A DNA stretch of 64,000 nucleotides, taken from the NCBI RefSeq assembly GCF_003945595.2, contig NW_024103874.1:3916001-3980000 (forward strand), given 5' to 3'. The position numbers and the translations under genes are program-made. The stretch's first letter is position 1. Every line of letters begins with the position of its first letter. This stretch comes from Pipra filicauda. Its lineage: Eukaryota; Chordata; Aves; Passeriformes; Pipridae. Below, in pieces: positions 58,996 to 64,000 of this stretch. The notes below the pieces were generated by a model. That model ran no database searches, was not told the origin of the DNA, and was given only the letters and a program-made list of their open reading frames with translations.

Positions 58996-60619
58996 GCATC
59001 TGCTGGTCTGGCTCCTCAGTCATCCCAGAGGAGCGCTGAGCATCCTTGGCAGTGTTTCCCTGGAGGAATCACATCACCCATCTGCAGCTCTGCTGCTGAA
59101 CAGTGGCTTCGAGCTTTGCTCCCCGAGCATGGACAGGTCAGGCAGGTGAGAGCAGCTGGGGCTCCCAGGAATGCAGCTGCACGCCCATGCTATGGAAATG
59201 GGTGGCAGGTAAACAAGCAGCTGCTCGGGAGGCTGTGGTCCCGGGCAGACCTGTAGGGACTGTTTGGTGATTGCTCTACGTGCATGAAATTCCTGACTCA
59301 TTTCTCTGCAGGAGGGACACAGTGTAGGGCTAAGGGGGCTGTTTTCCATCCAAGGCTTCTCATGAGCCACGTGCAATGGGCAGAGAGAGCTCTTGGCCTC
59401 AGTATTCCCTTTCCCTTTGGGCTTTTTGTTTTACTGGTGGATACAACAATTAGAGATTGATGGCTTGATATGGTCTGGTACCTCAGGCTGATGTTTGTGG
59501 TGGTAGAATTAGTGGAAACCACGTGGAAGAGAGGTCCTTGCTCAGACCAGCCCCGTGACATCACGGGAGGGGCAGTGGGGTAATAGGGAGGTGTGGAGCT
59601 TGGGGAGATCACCTGCAGCAGCCAGACCTCCATGCAGTGATGGTGGGACATGTGGCATGAGCCATGGGGGCACCAACACCATCCCATGCTTGCCTCCAAT
59701 GGTTCAGTGACTGCTCCGTCTGCTGCATCTCCCACAGGGCACTGGGAGGGGAAACACCAAAAAGTGGGATTAATGGTAGCAGCTGCATGTGGGAGTGAGG
59801 TGGCTCGAGGCAGGAGCAGCTGTCTGGAAGCATTGTGCTGATGCAGAAGGAAAAATGGACATTTCTGGGAAGCATCGCCATGTAACCTCCACCTTGTCTT
59901 GCAGGTGTCTGCTGGTGATCACACAGACTGCTCTCAGGAACTGTGATAGCACCAAAGATTGCTCTGCCTCCAGGCTTAAAAGCCAGGGACAGGACATCAG
60001 TTTCTTTACAACTGGGAACTTAAATAAAAATTTTAAAAAAATTTCAAACCCCTTTTTTCTAGGAAAAGAAAATAAAAATAAGGAAAGAAACACATACTGA
60101 CCCCCACCCAAAAGCAAAGGATAAGAGAGGGTTAGGCTTTCGCCCAAACTGGTCACCAAAAATAACATTTATTATGGATGCAGCTTGTCCTTCACTCCAT
60201 AGGATCAATAAAATGGAAAAAATTCCCCTATGTCATGAAAGAAAGGACATTATTTGTTCCCACTGAGGGGGCCACCACAGGGGACTAAAGACACCCAGCA
60301 GGGATGCTCCCCATGGGCTGGGCTGTAGTACCTGAGCACAGAGCAGGGCAGAGCTGGAGATCACATGCAGGTTCATTCAAGAGCCCAGGCCACCATGTGA
60401 TTTCATGGTGAAACAGCCAGAGCTACAGACCAGCATCCTGCAGCATCACTGGGACAGGGGCTGACAGTCTCCTGCTGGGCTAAAATGGGTTCCTAGGCCA
60501 CGGATGTGAGTGAAGCCCCCAGGTGAGGATGCTCAGGGCTGTTAAAGCCCATTAGGGTGCTGACAAAAACATCCCTACATCATTAGCAGTAACTTATAGA
60601 CATAAGGGATCAAGCAAAC

Positions 60620-60810
60620 AGCTTCTCTGGGCAACCTGTACCAGTGCCTCACCACTCTCATAGTGAAGATTTTCTTCCTAATATCTAATCTAACCCTGCC
60701 CTCTGTCAGTTTGAAGCCATTCCCCCTTGTCCTGTCACTCATCACATATCAGCCTGAGGGCACTTCAGAGCCTGATCCTCTTGGGCTTTTCATCAAACCC
60801 CATCAGAGCA
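60620..60810 (-). mobile_element. CR1 LINE 3'-region fragment
   Basis: The plus strand reads 'ctctgggcaacctgtaccag', 'tgcctcaccactctcatagt', 'cttcctaatatctaatctaa' and 'ccccttgtcctgtcactc', the complement of a CR1 tail. It is diverged and truncated at both ends. Confidence 0.9.
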
Positions 60811-63800
60811 AACCCACCAACTGATGCTCAGAGTTCCTGCAGCAAGAACAAGCAGCATCACTGGGCTCATTTCAGCAGGACAGTCAGAAACAAAGGCAGA
60901 ATATAAAGGGGAAGTAGGTCAATGTTACCAGGCAGGTGCTGCAATGAGAGAACGAAATATTCCCTGGATAAGCCTCCCCATCCTGCCAGCACTGCCGAGC
61001 TGTGGCAGGGCAGCACACAGAGCACACAGCACACACCGAGAAGGCAGCACACGCATAGCAGGCAGCTTCCACCAGAGGCTGCTCTCTGGCTTTGAAACGC
61101 CTCCGTTGCCTGCAGCTGCCTGCACAGGACACAGCCCCGGGACATCGCCTGAGTCAGGATTTGGGAGCCCACAAACTGGGAGGGGTCCCATCACACCGGG
61201 CAGCGCTGGCTGCCAGACCCGACGGATGCGGATGGAGCATCATCACCTGCAGGACAAGGGCAAGGAGGTTGCTGGTTGCTTCTCTCGCCTTGAAGGGATG
61301 GAAAGGCTCTATAAAAGTGGGATAAGGAGAGGCTAAGCAAAACCAGTTTTATGGTGCTGTAAGCACTTAAATAAAATAAGAAAGGCATCCTGCCTTTGTG
61401 CACTGTGTTTGCACCACCTCATCCTGAATTTGCGTGGGGTGGCACTGGGTGGCACAGGGTGCAGGGGAGAGGGAGCTGCTTTAATCCTGGAGGAAATGCT
61501 CAGATCTCAGAAGTCCTCATGGAAAAACCTACCTTAAATTTCCATTACTAAAAGACAAAACACCAGATCAGGTGGGAGAAGGGCAGCCAGTGTGAGTGTT
61601 TTCTCTTTGTTGGAAGGAGAAGCAGATGAGTCCTTTCCACTCTGGCTCAGTTTTCCTTTACCTTCTCGAACCTGCACCATCTGGGCTGCAAACGCTCTGG
61701 GTGTGCAGCTCTTTCCTTCCAAGGTGCTGGAAACATGCAGGAGAGTACAAAGACATCAGAAAAATGGGTGACAGGTGTTCTCAATGAAGTGCAAAAAGAT
61801 GATGGGAAGGTAGCTGTCAATGTCAGGCTTTGGCACAACTTGTCTAGTCAGGAAACACGTAAGTTTTTGTGATCCCACTTAAATTCACCTGTTCTTATTG
61901 CTGTTGCTCGCACTTTCCCAATAGCCCAAGGTATAAATATTTTATACCCTAAAAAACCAGTCTGGCTCTGTGGATGGCGTGGCTTGCAGAGCTCAGGGTG
62001 CCTGGCTCCATGCTGAGGATGCTGAAGACTGGGTGGGCTGTGCCAGAAGTTATTCCCCTCTCTCTCAGCAAATCAGCCTGTTGAAATCAACATTTCTGAA
62101 GCTTTACGAAAATGTCCTCTTATTGCCTCATCCATCTTCATGCCACCCCTCAGTCAGCAGTGGCTCGGCCCAGGCTGGGGAAACACAAACAGGCTGCACT
62201 GCTGGGGTTCTCCCCCCCCCAACTCTGCCTTCCCCTCCTTCTGCAAGGAGGACATTAATGCAATTAGGTTTTTTTTTTTTAACCATTTCCTCACTAACAT
62301 GAAACACATAGGTAGTGATCACAGCCAACTCCCACTGCCCAGGAATGGAGGATAGCCAGGCAGCCCCTCTTCCAACTCACGCTCCCATCCAAGCTCTACC
62401 AGGATGCTGATCTTGTAGAAAATTCATCAATTTTTCTACAGGAAGAAAGGATCCAGGTTTGTTTTCAGCTGGTTTCCACTTGGACAAATCAGGGATGACC
62501 CTGCTGTCCTCTGAAGTGTCTTGGCTCTCTTTTAAGCAGTCATGACCCATAGCTTGAGAAACTGCACTTAACAGTCCTTCCTATCTCTTACTGCTCCATC
62601 TCTGCTCTATCTCCTACAATATCCATTTTCCCTTGCCCCTCCCTCCTCCCCTGGCCAAAAAGAAATAAAAAATTAAGTGTGACTTTCAGAGTAAAAGAGG
62701 CTTTAGGTTTTTTTTACACAGACACTGCAAAGTGAAGGAAAAACCCTGCCCATAAATTATAGTCCCATGAAAATGGCTCCAATCTCACAGTTTGGCAAAT
62801 TAGAGAAGATACAAATGTCAATCGAAGAAACTCTGGCAGTAAATATTTTTCACAACTGCTTCGTTAGCAAAGCTTTTCACTGGAAAGGCTCCTGACAGCC
62901 CTTAGGCTTTAAATGGTTTACCCATAACACACAACTATGTCATTTATTCCTCTGTAATTAATTAATCAATAATATCTCAGTTTTAAAGACAAGAAAACTT
63001 GTTTTGAACCTCATTTCTGGCCCAGATCCTTGGAACGAAAGATGCTTCATAGCTCTCCTTGGCTCTCCTTAATGTGTTATCTCCAGCGTGGCAGCACCTG
63101 AACACCCAACTTACAAACTCTGAACGTGCCAAAGTTGGATTTTTTTCTCTGTTTTCGTCTCTTATTTCCCATGATGGAAAATCAGCAGCAAAGTGATCAC
63201 ACCACAATAAAAGTCATGAAGAGATGATTTGCCTGAGTCCAGTTGAAGTGAATGTCAAACCAGCTGTGGAGTATCCAGTGCCACTAATCTATCACTGGTT
63301 TCTCACCAGTCTCCAGTTATATAATAATTTTTTAAGAAAAAACCCCTAGAAAACCTAGTTATTTGTTTTTCAGTGGTGGCTGATCAACCTTTAGGCAATA
63401 AATAGTGGCTGCCCACCAAGTTAGGCTGCAAAACCCCCTCACTGCTCTCCGGTGTCTCCCTGGTGTGACACTCAGAGCGTGGCATATGCAGTTGTGCAGT
63501 GCCACAGCTCAAGCTGTGCCAGCCCAGGATTTATGTCCCTTCCTCCTGAGCACAAATAAAGACAACATCATCCAATGTATTTACAAGGACCTCTGTGAAG
63601 TCCATCTCCAAGTGTGAAAATTCCTTGGGGTACCGTGGTGGATTTGGGACAAATTCTCCCCTATCATGCCAAGGGCTGTGTCCAATTCACAACCTTCCAG
63701 ATGTGGTTTTTGCAGGGTCCCCTTGCCCATCTCCTCCCTTGCCTTGGTGTGGGATGGTATGGAGCAAGCGTGCTTGGCACACAAGGATGGATGGGGGATG

Positions 63801-64000
63801 GCTCCTGCAAACCCTCCCTCTCCCCTTCCTCTGTGCATCCTTCCCAAAGGGCTCCAAGCACACCCGCCCCAGCAAAACCACTGCCAAGTCCTCCCCAGGA
63901 GCCCAGTCCAGCGTGCAATTCCTTTTGGGAAGTATTTTAGCACATTCCTCTACATCACCCGTTAGAAGCTACACCCGCTCCGTGCTCTTTGCAGAAATGA
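60811..64000. other. Right-hand spacer, no gene supported
   Basis: A 170-codon plus-strand frame starts inside CR1 sequence and shows no domain. AT-rich DNA around 62650-63000 and 63280-63400 could be regulatory. GATA5 is expected beyond this edge from human gene order (memory), but no GATA zinc-finger exon is present in the window. Confidence 0.55.

Larger units (their letters stand above)
50622..60600. other. Region upstream of RBBP8NL coding exons; untranslated first exon expected
   Basis: No coding exon is supported on either strand. Because the first coding exon begins at a splice acceptor, at least one noncoding exon must lie here or further right. Two perfect gtgagt donors on the minus strand, at exon boundaries 57141 and 57696, are candidate first-exon ends. 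An A18 run is at 53809-53826 and a tandem 15-bp duplication at 58966-58995. Confidence 0.6.

Noticed and set aside
60824..61336. 170-codon plus-strand frame
   Set aside because: It begins at the edge of a CR1 copy, has no known domain and carries simple CACA-type repetition.

Overview
The window looks like avian nuclear DNA. Its genes have short exons with GT/AG introns and vertebrate-specific products. Its only recognisable interspersed repeats are 3'-end fragments of CR1 LINEs with the bird-type tail, ending in 'ccttccaac...attctgtgattc'. I find no bacterial, organellar, viral or CRISPR-like content and no new molecular system. The three genes I assembled exon by exon are RPS21, CABLES2 and RBBP8NL. 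From memory, these are neighbours on human 20q13.33 between LAMA5 and GATA5, so the window is the bird equivalent of that block.

Layout: 1-1.1 kb is AT-rich DNA downstream of RPS21. RPS21 (minus) runs from 5.0 to 1.1 kb and encodes an intact 83-residue eS21. It starts in a small CpG island hemmed in by CR1 fragments. The 5.1-6.0 kb gap to the next gene is almost entirely CR1. CABLES2 (minus) runs from about 29.0 to 6.0 kb. It has ten coding exons, 525 codons, a 12.6-kb first intron and a 3-kb 3'UTR. Its CpG-island promoter carries two CCAAT boxes flanking an octamer. The 29-37 kb stretch has no coding gene I can support. It holds a cluster of AP-1/GATA/FOX-like motifs near 32.7 kb, a CR1 copy, and an orphan CpG island containing a minisatellite near 36.1 kb.

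RBBP8NL (minus) runs from 50.6 to about 36.9 kb. Thirteen coding exons keep one reading frame throughout, and the last exon is a prediction. The 657-codon product is a CtIP N-terminus paralogue with a coiled coil, a CDRC zinc motif, a PLDLS CtBP-binding motif, an acidic stretch and a KKRKR basic motif. From 50.6 to 64 kb there is no supported coding sequence. This stretch should hold the untranslated first exon(s) and promoter of RBBP8NL, plus spacer toward GATA5.

All three genes are transcribed leftward. They act in unrelated processes: ribosome biogenesis, CDK/ABL signalling, and an epithelial CtIP-like protein. Their linkage is best read as conserved synteny, not a functional cluster. Most long open frames in the GC-rich parts are antisense or frame shadows of CABLES2 exon 1, CpG islands and minisatellites.
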